Of a stretch of DNA of 64,000 nt, positions 56,486 through 64,000 are shown in pieces (within the stretch, counting starts at the first letter, position 1; each line of letters begins with the position of its first letter). Under the pieces are notes generated by a model. That model was not told where the DNA came from. It searched no databases and saw only the letters and a program-made list of their open reading frames with translations. The DNA comes from Gillisella taibaishanensis (lineage in GTDB: Bacteria > Pseudomonadota > Alphaproteobacteria > Rhizobiales > Rhizobiaceae). The stretch covers positions 62,001-126,000 of the forward strand of contig NZ_MKIN01000020.1 in the NCBI RefSeq assembly GCF_001938985.1, in the 5' to 3' direction. The translations under genes and the position numbers were made by a program.

Positions 56486-56935
56486 ATGATACTGCCCTTG
56501 CCAATTCGCTGTTGCCTTGGCCTGCTGCTTGCCGCAACGGCATTCGGGGGTAGTCCGGCTTGCGCCGAGGACCCGATGATGCGCGTCTTTATGAACCAGG
56601 CGCGAATTCTGAAGCTCGACCGCCCGGTCAGCAAGGTCATCATCGGCAACGAAAAGGTGGCAGACGCAACGGTGGCCGATCCGAAGACCATCGTCTTGAC
56701 CGGCCGCAGCTTCGGCACGACCAATCTGGTTTTGTTGGACAGTCAGGGCAACGCCATCGTAGATGAACGAATTCTCGTTTCGATTGACGAAGCCAATACC
56801 GTGCGCCTGTACAAGCAGACGCAACGGACAGTGCTTTCATGCACGCCGAGCTGTGAGCAACACACCCAGTCCGGGTCCTCCTCGGGCGACACCTCTTCCA
56901 CGGGCGGCACCTCGAGCGCCACGGTCAACCAGTAG
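56486..56935 (+). CDS. stand-alone secretin-N0-like pilus assembly protein
   Basis: The 149-residue product has a signal peptide (MILPLPIRCCLGLLLAATAF, cleaved near ACA), then a domain (about 33-108) matching the N-terminal domain of CpaC: ILKLDRPVSKVIIGNEKVAD, TIVLTGRSFGTTNLVLLD. It ends in a Ser/Thr/Gly-rich tail with two cysteines (LSCTPSCEQ). It lacks the secretin core. It may dock on the CpaC pore or act as a periplasmic adaptor. It heads the plus-strand arm of the locus. Confidence 0.82.
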   Translation: MILPLPIRCCLGLLLAATAFGGSPACAEDPMMRVFMNQARILKLDRPVSKVIIGNEKVADATVADPKTIVLTGRSFGTTNLVLLDSQGNAIVDERILVSIDEANTVRLYKQTQRTVLSCTPSCEQHTQSGSSSGDTSSTGGTSSATVNQ

Positions 56936-57117
56936 GTCGGTGCGCAGCATGCGAAGCGACGTCTGCACAAACTAAACGTCTGAGTTCATTCAGTTTCTCT
57001 AACGTGTACTGTTTGGCTGTTTTTGCCGCTTCGCGTGCAAACTGACATAATTCGGAAACGAAAATTAAACAGATACGGCCCTAGTCTTCGCTCGGATACA
57101 ACAACTGGTATTCTGAG

Positions 57118-57744
57118 ATGACGTTTTCAGATGGCTTGCGCAGTGAGCGCGACGACGGACCGTGGCGGCGATGGAAAATCGCGGCCCTGCGGTTTCGGCG
57201 CTCCCGTGACGGCTCGGCCGCCATCGAGTTTGCGATCCTCGCTATCCCGTATTTCTTGATCATTTTCGCCATTCTCGAAACTTTTGTAGCCTTCATTGCG
57301 GAACAGACCGTCAATGCTGCGGTCGATACGCTGAGCCGGCAGTTGCGGACCGGCAACATCACCTACCAGTTAAGCCGCAGCACCGATAAGACCGCGGTGC
57401 AGTTCCGCCAGCTTTTCTGCAACGAGATCTCCTTCCTTTTGACTTGCGATGCGAATGAAGTGGCGACGCCAAATCGACTTTGGCTCGACGTTCGCAGTTT
57501 TTCCACATTTTCGGCCATGCCGACGACGATTGCCACGACCTCGGGCAGCCTCGATACGTCGAGCTTTGCCTTTACACCCGGCGGCGCAAGTTCGATCAAC
57601 ATGCTGCGGGCCTTCTATTACTGGCCTGTCACCACTGATCTCGTGCGGCCCTATATCGCCACCATCCATCGCCCGGGGGTATCGAGTAACTCGGACTACC
57701 TGATCGTCTCGACCACGGCGTTCCAGAACGAGAATTATCCATGA
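57118..57744 (+). CDS. TadE-like minor pilin
   Basis: The 208-residue product has a basic N-terminus (RFRRSRDG), then SAAIEFAILAIPYFLIIFA. Cleavage after Gly leaves Glu at position 5 of the mature protein, as in TadE pseudopilins. The periplasmic part has two cysteines (LFCNEISFLLTCD). It overlaps the next gene as ATGA. Pseudopilins of this type are needed for Flp pilus biogenesis. Confidence 0.88.
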   Translation: MTFSDGLRSERDDGPWRRWKIAALRFRRSRDGSAAIEFAILAIPYFLIIFAILETFVAFIAEQTVNAAVDTLSRQLRTGNITYQLSRSTDKTAVQFRQLFCNEISFLLTCDANEVATPNRLWLDVRSFSTFSAMPTTIATTSGSLDTSSFAFTPGGASSINMLRAFYYWPVTTDLVRPYIATIHRPGVSSNSDYLIVSTTAFQNENYP

Positions 57745-58334
57745 GCCGGCCACCCGCCATGATCGCATGTTTTGGCTCGGCTCATAGATGCTTGGCACAA
57801 ATGGTGCGAGATCGCTCTGGCGTCGGTGCTGTCGAATTCGCCCTCATCGTGCCCCTGCTTCTGGTGCTTTATCTCGGTGCTTTCGAACTGACGATGGCGC
57901 TCGGTGTCTCACAGCGTACGACCTCCAGCGCCGGCGCCATTGCCGATATCGTTGCGCGCCAGCAAAAGACTGTCACGAAGGCCTTTTTGAAGACAATGCC
58001 TGACGTGATGAACGCAATTTTTGCCCCGACGGCCACGACAGGCTACACGCTAAAAATCACCGGCATCAAAGTCGACGCCAATGTCAAGGCGACGGTAGCA
58101 TGGTCCTGGGCCCAGGACGGCTCAAAACCCTACGCGACGGGTGCCACGGTGACACTTCCAAACAGCATGGCCGCCGCCAACGCGTTTTTTGTGCATGCGG
58201 AACTGACGATGCCGCATCAACTCGTGACCTACATGACCGGTTTTACCGGATCGAGTGTCAGTACGATCACTCTCGCCCGTGATTATTACTTTCGACAGCG
58301 CGAAAATGGCGAGATCGCCTGCTCGGATTGTTGA
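57741..58334 (+). CDS. second TadE-like minor pilin
   Basis: The 197-residue product has a longer N-terminal leader ending in DRSG, then VGAVEFALIVPLLLVLYLG, again with Glu five residues after the predicted cleavage site. The mature part is beta-rich and ends in CSDC. It overlaps the preceding TadE gene by 4 bp. No TadG (with its larger C-terminal domain) follows, so this pair may provide both minor pilins. Confidence 0.85.
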   Translation: MSRPPAMIACFGSAHRCLAQMVRDRSGVGAVEFALIVPLLLVLYLGAFELTMALGVSQRTTSSAGAIADIVARQQKTVTKAFLKTMPDVMNAIFAPTATTGYTLKITGIKVDANVKATVAWSWAQDGSKPYATGATVTLPNSMAAANAFFVHAELTMPHQLVTYMTGFTGSSVSTITLARDYYFRQRENGEIACSDC

Positions 58335-58336
58335 AA

Positions 58337-58480
58337 GCATTCCCAGGAAAAGTGCGTAGCGGTTTTCCGTCCGGGAATGCGTGAGGAAAGCTATTCCCAG
58401 GAAAAGTGCGTAGCGGTTTTGCCAATCGGGAATGCGCGAGGTGAAGCTATTCCCAGGAAAGTGCGTAGCGGTTTTCCGCC
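58337..58480. repeat. three tandem palindromic repeats
   Basis: Three copies of ATTCCCAGGAAAAGTGCG then TAGCGGTTTT start at 58339, 58393 and 58449, about 55 bases apart. Copies 1 and 2 close with CGGGAATGC, forming a hairpin with the opening ATTCCC. Copy 3 lacks one A and the closing arm. On the other strand the core AAAACCGCTACGCACTTTTC resembles the repeats around recR. Confidence 0.85.
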
Positions 58481-58579
58481 GAGATCATGTCTCCACGACG
58501 ATTTGCCTTCATTCGCCTGAATGGCTATGCAATCGGTTCAATCGATTGTGACATGCCCTTTGGGTGGGATGGATAAAAC

Positions 58580-59800
58580 ATGGCGCGCGCCTTTCTGTTC
58601 GTTCTGGATTCCTTCGGCGTCGGCGGCGCCCCGGATGCAACGGCCTATGGTGATGAGGGGGCCGATACGCTTGGCCATATTGCCGAATTCTGTGCGGCTG
58701 GCGTCGGCGACCGTGAAGGTCTGCGAGCCGGGCCCTTGCTGCTGCCCAATATGTCGGCGCTCGGCCTGATGCAGATAGCCCAGATGGCAAGCGGCAGCCT
58801 GCCGGCCGGCATGGACCTGCCGGAGCGGGTGTTTGGCCTGCATGGCGCGGCAAGCGAGGTGTCGAAGGGCAAGGACACGCCTTCGGGTCACTGGGAAATC
58901 GCCGGAACGCCTGTTCGCTTCGACTGGGGTTATTTTCCAACAGAAGGAGAGGCTTTTCCCCCCGAACTCGTGGCTGCCATCTGCGAAAAGGCCGATCTTC
59001 CCGGCATTCTCGGCAATTGTCATGCCTCTGGCACCGATATCATCGCCCGGCTTGGGGAGGAGCATTGCCGCACCGGCAAGCCGATCTGCTACACTTCCTC
59101 AGACAGCGTCTTCCAGATCGCAGCCCATGAACAGGCGTTCGGCCTGGAGCGTCTGCTGCGGCTCTGCGAGATCGTCCGGGAACTGCTCGATCCCTACCGC
59201 ATCGGCCGGGTCATTGCCCGCCCCTTCGTCGGCACCAGCGCCTCGACATTCGAGCGCACCGGCAATCGCCGCGATTACTCGGTTCTGCCGCCGGAACCGA
59301 CGCTGCTCGACCGATTGAGCGAGGCGGGCCGCACCGTGCATGCGATCGGCAAGATCGGCGATATCTTCGCCCACCAGGGCACGGGACGCGAAATCAAGGC
59401 CAATGGCAATGCCGCTCTGATGGAGGCAACCCTGAAGGCCGTGGAAGAGGCCGAGGACGGCGACCTCGTCTTCACCAATTTCGTTGATTTCGACATGCTC
59501 TATGGCCATCGGCGTGACGTGCCGGGCTATGCTGCGGCTCTGGAGGCTTTCGATCTCTGGCTGCCGGATGTCTACCGCAAGCTGGAGCCTGGCGACATGG
59601 TGATCCTGACAGCCGATCACGGCTGCGACCCCACCTGGCGGGGCACCGATCATACGCGTGAACGCGTGCCGGTCATGGCCTTCGGCCCCGGCATCCGGGC
59701 ACGTTCGATCGGTATTCGCGACAGCTATGCCGATATCGGTGAAACCATCGCCGCCCATCTCGGTCTTGAGCCGGGCCGCTACGGACGGAGTTTTCTATGA
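58580..59800 (+). CDS. deoB: phosphopentomutase
   Basis: The 406-residue alkaline-phosphatase-superfamily enzyme interconverts (deoxy)ribose-1- and -5-phosphate. Metal and active-site blocks are [13 protein letters not shown] at the start, [14 protein letters not shown] near residue 95, [15 protein letters not shown] near residue 305 and [19 protein letters not shown] near residue 345. It overlaps add by 4 bp and feeds purine and pyrimidine nucleoside salvage. Confidence 0.96.
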   Translation: MARAFLFVLDSFGVGGAPDATAYGDEGADTLGHIAEFCAAGVGDREGLRAGPLLLPNMSALGLMQIAQMASGSLPAGMDLPERVFGLHGAASEVSKGKDTPSGHWEIAGTPVRFDWGYFPTEGEAFPPELVAAICEKADLPGILGNCHASGTDIIARLGEEHCRTGKPICYTSSDSVFQIAAHEQAFGLERLLRLCEIVRELLDPYRIGRVIARPFVGTSASTFERTGNRRDYSVLPPEPTLLDRLSEAGRTVHAIGKIGDIFAHQGTGREIKANGNAALMEATLKAVEEAEDGDLVFTNFVDFDMLYGHRRDVPGYAAALEAFDLWLPDVYRKLEPGDMVILTADHGCDPTWRGTDHTRERVPVMAFGPGIRARSIGIRDSYADIGETIAAHLGLEPGRYGRSFL

Positions 59801-60795
59801 CGGCCTCTCTGCTCAAAGCCGAACTGCATTGCCATGTCGAAGGGGCCGCACCGCCGGCCCTCGTTGCCGCCCAGGCAGACAAATACGGTATCGACTGGCA
59901 CCCGTTCATCCGTGACAACGGGTATGTCTGGGAGGACTTTACCAGTTTCATAGCCGCCTATGATTTTGTTGCCTCGGTTTTCCGCACAGAGGAAGATTAC
60001 GCCGCCCTGGCGGAGGCCTATCTCTGCGAATTGGCAAGCGTCAACACGATCTATAGCGAGCTATTCGTCTCTCCCGATCACGGTGAGGCGGTGGGCCTAT
60101 CGGCGGAAGCCTATATCGAGGGGCTGGCAGCCGGCATCCTCGCGGCTCGCGACAAGACAGGGATCGAATGCCGGATGGTGATCATCGGCGAGCGGCATCT
60201 CGGCCCGGACAACGTGCTGCGCCGGGCGAAATGGCTGGCCGGTTATAGTCATCCGCTGGTCACCGGCTTCAACATGGCCGGCGAAGAGCGAATGAACCGG
60301 GTTGCCGATTATGCACCGGCCTTCGATATCGCCCGCGAGGCCGGCTACGGCATCACCATCCATGCCGGCGAATTGTGCGGTGCCTTTAGCGTTCGTGATG
60401 CGCTGGATCTGGTGCGCCCGAGCCGGATCGGCCATGGCGTGCGCGCCATTGAAGATCCCGATCTGGTGAAGCGGCTGGCAGATGAGGGCGTGGTGTTGGA
60501 AGTCTGCCCAGCCTCCAATATCGCGCTTAAGGTTTTCGATGATTACCCGAGCCATCCCATGAGGGCCTTGGCGGATGCTGGCGTGCGGCTCTGCATCAAT
60601 TCCGATGATCCGCCGTTTTTCCATACCTCGCTTGCCAATGATTATGCCTTGGTGGCCGGCATGGGCTTCTCCGAGGCGCAGATCAATGCCATGACCCGCA
60701 CCGCTATCGAGGCGGCTTTCGTGGATGAGGTAACCCGGAAAGCCCTGCTGCAAAGGCTGCAAAAGGCCGGTTCTGGGGATGAGACGGCGATTTAG
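59797..60795 (+). CDS. add: adenosine deaminase
   Basis: The 332-residue TIM-barrel amidohydrolase has zinc ligands His11 and His13 in ELHCHVEG, His in TIHAGE with the catalytic Glu, GHGVRAIED, and Asp in [12 protein letters not shown]. It converts adenosine to inosine. The [10 protein letters not shown] block favours adenosine over adenine as substrate, though the adenine deaminase subgroup is close. It is coupled to deoB by ATGA. Confidence 0.92.
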   Translation: MTASLLKAELHCHVEGAAPPALVAAQADKYGIDWHPFIRDNGYVWEDFTSFIAAYDFVASVFRTEEDYAALAEAYLCELASVNTIYSELFVSPDHGEAVGLSAEAYIEGLAAGILAARDKTGIECRMVIIGERHLGPDNVLRRAKWLAGYSHPLVTGFNMAGEERMNRVADYAPAFDIAREAGYGITIHAGELCGAFSVRDALDLVRPSRIGHGVRAIEDPDLVKRLADEGVVLEVCPASNIALKVFDDYPSHPMRALADAGVRLCINSDDPPFFHTSLANDYALVAGMGFSEAQINAMTRTAIEAAFVDEVTRKALLQRLQKAGSGDETAI

Positions 60796-60877
60796 CCGCT
60801 GCAACCCTTGCTCAGCACGGCGATTCGTTGGAAGAACAGTTCAATCGAGACGAAAGCGGAAAAGACAAGAGGTTCCC

Positions 60878-61507
60878 ATGGACGGCGTCACAGTCATCAA
60901 TCACCCCCTGGTGCAGCACAAGCTGACCTTCATGCGCCGCAAGGAAACCTCCACGGCTGGCTTTCGCCGGCTGCTGCGGGAAATTTCGACGCTGCTCTGC
61001 TACGAAGTCACCCGGGATCTTGAGCTGACGGTCGAAACCATCGAGACCCCGATGGAAGAGATGGAAGCGCCTGTTCTGGAAGGCAAGAAGCTGGTCTTCG
61101 CGTCGATCCTGCGCGCTGGCAATGGCCTGCTGGAAGGCATGCTCGATCTTGTCCCCTCGGCCCGCGTCTCGCATATCGGCGTCTACCGCGACCATGAGAC
61201 CCTGCAGCCGGTGGAATACTACTTCAAGGCACCGGAAAGCCTGTCGGAGCGGCTGGTGATTGTCGTCGATCCCATGCTGGCAACCGGCAACTCCTCCATC
61301 GCCGCCGTCGACAAGCTGAAAGAGCGCGGCGCGAAGAACCTGCGCTTCGTCTGCCTGCTCGCCGCACCCGAAGGCCTCAAGCATTTCCGTGAAGCGCATC
61401 CTGATGTGCCGATTTACACCGCCTCGATCGACAGCCATCTGAACGAGCAAGGCTATATCGTTCCTGGCCTCGGCGATGCCGGGGACCGGATGTACGGTAC
61501 AAAGTAA
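60878..61507 (+). CDS. upp: uracil phosphoribosyltransferase
   Basis: The 209-residue enzyme makes UMP from uracil and [24 protein letters not shown] is the N-terminal signature. The PRPP loop is [15 protein letters not shown], and the uracil site is [17 protein letters not shown]. The ATG at 60878 follows AAGAGG; the open frame before it is not conserved. It lies 82 bases after add and completes the salvage cluster. Confidence 0.97.
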   Translation: MDGVTVINHPLVQHKLTFMRRKETSTAGFRRLLREISTLLCYEVTRDLELTVETIETPMEEMEAPVLEGKKLVFASILRAGNGLLEGMLDLVPSARVSHIGVYRDHETLQPVEYYFKAPESLSERLVIVVDPMLATGNSSIAAVDKLKERGAKNLRFVCLLAAPEGLKHFREAHPDVPIYTASIDSHLNEQGYIVPGLGDAGDRMYGTK

Positions 61508-61532
61508 CAGCCCATTTACCAAAAAGAGATCG

Positions 61533-61560
61533 AAGCCCGGCGTTACCAGCGCCGGGTTTT
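61533..61560 (+). terminator. rho-independent terminator after upp
   Basis: CCCGGCG and CGCCGGG form a 7-bp stem, extended by AAG/TTT-type pairs, followed by TTTTGC. Confidence 0.85.
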
Positions 61561-61688
61561 GCATTTGAGCAATCCTCTTAACCGGGATGAAACGGTCAGC
61601 CCTCTTTCTATCTGCATCAAGGCTTGTGCATTTCCGGACGGGGAACCGGTGTCGTCTTGTCCCGGATAAACTCTCAAGGGTGAATGGC

Positions 61689-62207
61689 ATGCTGATGCGG
61701 GTTCTGGTCTTTGCCGGCTTGACTGCCGTCGTTGCGACGCAGGTGCCAGCCTATCTGCAAAGCATGGCGCGACAGGAACCTGCTGCCGCCGTGGCGCAAC
61801 CCGCCAATCTTGCGCCACCGATGGCATCTATGCCGGGCCAGGCAATTCTCAACGCTGACAATCGTGGTCATTTTACCGCGTCCTTCCGCATCAACGGCAA
61901 GTCCGTCGAGGCCATGATTGACACGGGCGCTACATCAGTGGCCATCAACGAGACTACGGCTCGCAGGCTCGGCTTTGGCGGCCAGGGGCTCGATTTCAAA
62001 TACAAGGTCACCACCGCCAATGGCACCACTGCTGCGGCCCGGGTCGTGCTGGATCGCGTCGAGCTTGGCAGCGTGCGGGTCGAGGATGTCGAGGCCATGG
62101 TTTTGCGCGACAAGGCTCTATCAGACACGCTGATCGGCATGAGCTTCCTGTCGAGGCTCGGCAGTTACAAGGTCGAGGCAGGGCGGCTGAAACTCAGCCA
62201 AAAATAA
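61689..62207 (+). CDS. TIGR02281 family retroviral-type aspartic protease
   Basis: The 172-residue product has an N-terminal helix (about 3-20) anchoring it to the inner membrane, then a periplasmic retropepsin-like domain with the catalytic AMIDTGATSVAI (about residue 79) and LIGMSFLSRLGSYKVEAG at the end. As one Asp-containing lobe it should act as a dimer. I start at the ATG at 61689, eight bases after AAGGG; a GTG at 61680 and an ATG at 61695 are alternatives. The substrate is unknown. Confidence 0.9.
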   Translation: MLMRVLVFAGLTAVVATQVPAYLQSMARQEPAAAVAQPANLAPPMASMPGQAILNADNRGHFTASFRINGKSVEAMIDTGATSVAINETTARRLGFGGQGLDFKYKVTTANGTTAAARVVLDRVELGSVRVEDVEAMVLRDKALSDTLIGMSFLSRLGSYKVEAGRLKLSQK

Positions 62208-62208
62208 A

Positions 62209-62230
62209 GGGCCCCTCGAAAGAGGAGCCC
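62209..62230. terminator. bidirectional terminator
   Basis: GGGCCCCTC and GAGGAGCCC pair with one mismatch around a GAAA loop. On the minus strand TTTATTTTT follows. It lies between convergent genes, the aspartic protease and gpmA. Confidence 0.8.
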
Positions 62231-62259
62231 CACATCCGTCACTGGATGGCTGATGGCGC

Positions 62260-62895
62260 TCAGTGAGCGCCGGACATGTCGCCGAGCACGTCCTTGGAGG
62301 CCACTGTGGCATCGGCATTGAGCTTATAGACCATCGGAACGCCGGTCGCGAGATTGACGCTGAGGATCTGTTCCTTGGTGAGCTTGTCCAGAACCATGAC
62401 CAGCGAGCGCAGCGAGTTGCCGTGAGCGGCCACCAGAACCTTTTCGCCACGCAGTACGCGCGGCAGGATTTCGGTGAGGTAATAGGGCCAGACGCGGGCG
62501 CCGGTATCGCGCAGGCTTTCGCCGCCCGGCGGCGGTACATCATAGGACCGGCGCCAGATATGGACCTGCTCCTCGCCCCATTTGGCGCGGGCATCGTCCT
62601 TGTTGAGACCGGACAGATCGCCATAATCGCGCTCGTTGAGCGCCTGATCGCGGATGGTTTCAAGCCCGGACTGACCGAGATTGTCGAGAATGATCGCGCA
62701 GGTCTTCTGGGCGCGGGAGAGGTCGGAGGTAAAGGCGATGTCGAAGGTCATGCCGTAATCCTTCAGCGCCTTGCCGCCGGCATTGGCTTCCTGCACGCCA
62801 AGCTCGGTCAGGTCAGGATCCCGCCAGCCGGTAAACAGGTTCTTCAAATTCCAATCGCTCTGGCCATGGCGTACGAGCACGAGGGTACCGGTCAT
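62260..62895 (-). CDS. gpmA: 2,3-bisphosphoglycerate-dependent phosphoglycerate mutase
   Basis: The 211-residue glycolytic enzyme interconverts 3- and 2-phosphoglycerate. The phospho-histidine is His10 in [20 protein letters not shown] carries the catalytic Glu, and [13 protein letters not shown] the second His. It is slightly shorter than E. coli GpmA, as is usual in alphaproteobacteria. It lies 20 bases after dapB on the same strand. Confidence 0.96.
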   Translation of the reverse strand: MTGTLVLVRHGQSDWNLKNLFTGWRDPDLTELGVQEANAGGKALKDYGMTFDIAFTSDLSRAQKTCAIILDNLGQSGLETIRDQALNERDYGDLSGLNKDDARAKWGEEQVHIWRRSYDVPPPGGESLRDTGARVWPYYLTEILPRVLRGEKVLVAAHGNSLRSLVMVLDKLTKEQILSVNLATGVPMVYKLNADATVASKDVLGDMSGAH

Positions 62896-62915
62896 CGACG
62901 AATTCCTCTTTTAGA

Positions 62916-63755
62916 TCACAGTTGAGACGAAAGCCCGAGAACATCGAGCATGGAGTAAAGGCCGGGCTTCTTGTCCCGAGCCCAGAGCGCTGCCTTGACG
63001 GCGCCGCGCGCAAAGATAGAACGGTCGCCAGCACTGTGCGACAGGGTAACGAGTTCGCCTTCGCCGGCAAAGAGCACCGAATGCTCGCCGATGACGGAGC
63101 CGCCGCGCATTGTGGCAAAACCGATCGAGCCCTGCTCGCGCGGGCCGGTATGGCCGTCGCGTACTTTGGCGGCCTTGTCGTTGAGATCGATGCCACGGCC
63201 TTGCGCGGCCGCTTCGCCCAAAAGCAGAGCGGTGCCGGAGGGAGCGTCGACCTTGTGCTTGTGATGCATTTCAAGCACCTCGATATCCCAGCCGGAGGCT
63301 TCCAGCGCCTTGGCTGCCTGGGCGACCAAAACCGACAACAGATTGACGCCGAGGCTCATATTGCCCGACTTGACCAGCCGGGCATGCCGGGATGCGGCCT
63401 CGAATTTTGCCTCGTCAGTGGCAGAGCAGCCGGTCGTGCCGATGATATGAACGATCCTGGCCTGGGCGGCGAGGGCGGCAAACTCAACCGAGGTTTCCGG
63501 GCGAGTAAAATCAATGACGCCATCCGCATGGACAAAGGCGGCGAGCGCGTCGTCGGTCACAGGCACTCCGAGCTGGCCGACACCAGCGAGTTCGCCAGCG
63601 TCCTTCCCGAGAGCAGACGAGCCAGGCCGGCTGACGGCCCCATGCAGCACCGCACCATCAGTCTGGCTGATGATCCGGATCAGCGCCTGCCCCATGCGGC
63701 CGCTGGCGCCAACCACCACAAGCTTCATCGGTGCACTGGTTGCCGTCTCTGTCAT
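62916..63755 (-). CDS. dapB: 4-hydroxy-tetrahydrodipicolinate reductase
   Basis: The 279-residue enzyme reduces the lysine and diaminopimelate precursor with NAD(P)H. The Rossmann motif is [13 protein letters not shown], followed by [17 protein letters not shown] and [14 protein letters not shown]. The catalytic block is [20 protein letters not shown] near residue 165. The ATG at 63755 has GGAG upstream; a second ATG nine codons in is possible. It is upstream of gpmA in a two-gene operon. Confidence 0.97.
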   Translation of the reverse strand: MTETATSAPMKLVVVGASGRMGQALIRIISQTDGAVLHGAVSRPGSSALGKDAGELAGVGQLGVPVTDDALAAFVHADGVIDFTRPETSVEFAALAAQARIVHIIGTTGCSATDEAKFEAASRHARLVKSGNMSLGVNLLSVLVAQAAKALEASGWDIEVLEMHHKHKVDAPSGTALLLGEAAAQGRGIDLNDKAAKVRDGHTGPREQGSIGFATMRGGSVIGEHSVLFAGEGELVTLSHSAGDRSIFARGAVKAALWARDKKPGLYSMLDVLGLSSQL

Positions 63756-63812
63756 GCCTTGGTCTCCGTCATCATTCGCCCATCAACCCTGGCCCTCGGC
63801 CGCCTCGGTGGT

Positions 63813-64000
63813 TTACAGCGCCGGGCTTCCGTTGGTTGCCTGCATGTTGTTGAGCCGTGCATAAAGCCCATCAGGACTTTGCGTCAGCGTTCTGTGATTG
63901 CCTTCCTCGACCACCCGACCGTCCTGCATGACGACGATCTTGTCGGCCTTGACGACGGTGGACAGCCGATGGGCGATGACAACGACGGTGCGGCCATTCA
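63813..64000 (-). CDS. ABC exporter ATP-binding domain (3' part only)
   Basis: The last 61 codons of an ABC ATPase are visible, cut by the window edge. [20 protein letters not shown] contains the H-loop histidine. [13 protein letters not shown] and [12 protein letters not shown] are typical of the C-terminus of MsbA/ATM1-type half-transporters with fused membrane domains. The substrate cannot be told. It ends 57 bases before dapB on the same strand. Confidence 0.88.
   Translation of the reverse strand, partial: NGRTVVVIAHRLSTVVKADKIVVMQDGRVVEEGNHRTLTQSPDGLYARLNNMQATNGSPAL

Noticed and set aside
58337..58480. Tandem repeats as a CRISPR array
   Set aside because: Only three degenerate copies, with near-identical short spacers and no cas genes. 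They match dispersed palindromic repeats instead.

Overview
The window reads as a stretch of core chromosome from an alphaproteobacterium of the Rhizobiaceae (Agrobacterium/Allorhizobium/Rhizobium type). The reasons are: an Irr-type Fur protein beside fabA-fabB-fabI, an MbfA-type membrane ferritin behind a perfect Irr box, a TIGR02300/FYDLN acidic protein, BTLCP and BA14K family proteins, a rimP-nusA-ylxR-infB-rbfA-truB-rpsO-pnp run, a Ctp/Tad pilus locus, and intergenic palindromes of the RIME and related rhizobial repeat types. The genus is inferred. I saw no transposase, integrase, prophage or CRISPR array.

Layout. 0-11.2 kb holds mixed metabolic and envelope genes: a lipoprotein, a LysR/aldo-keto reductase pair, DUF992 and MOSC proteins, recR, a lytic transglycosylase, a GT61 glycosyltransferase, an MFS exporter, and a translationally coupled SGNH esterase/acyltransferase pair. 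11.4-22.0 kb is the translation and RNA-decay block from rimP to pnp, with an attenuator-like leader before rimP. 22.1-27.9 kb has an RsmC-like methyltransferase, the unsaturated fatty acid operon fabA-fabB-fabI, divergent irr, a TRIC channel and a secreted protein. 28.0-36.7 kb has an MHS transporter, tRNA-Ala(GGC), the FYDLN protein, cmk-rpsA, Irr-controlled mbfA, a transglutaminase-like peptidase, an alpha/beta hydrolase and infC with an ATT start. 36.7-45.1 kb has an exported Gly/Pro-rich protein and a two-component system lying between infC and rpmI-rplT-pheS-ASCH-pheT. 45.2-58.5 kb has a BA14K protein, tRNA-Leu(CAG) and the whole Tad/Cpa pilus locus. 58.6-64.0 kb has nucleoside salvage (deoB-add-upp), a retroviral-type aspartic protease, gpmA, dapB and the 3' end of an ABC exporter.

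How it fits together. Most genes are housekeeping. Irr (26.1 kb) and its likely target mbfA (33.2 kb) form an iron circuit visible inside the window. The pilus locus has two divergent arms: a minus-strand arm with two pilins, prepilin peptidase, pore, ATPases and platform proteins, and a plus-strand arm with a lone secretin-N0-like protein and two TadE-type minor pilins. DeoB and adenosine deaminase are translationally coupled and precede uracil phosphoribosyltransferase. The least ordinary parts are the signalling cassette placed between infC and rpmI, with a candidate small RNA in front of it, the coupled esterase/acyltransferase pair, the lone N0-like pilus protein, and the ASCH gene inside pheS-pheT.
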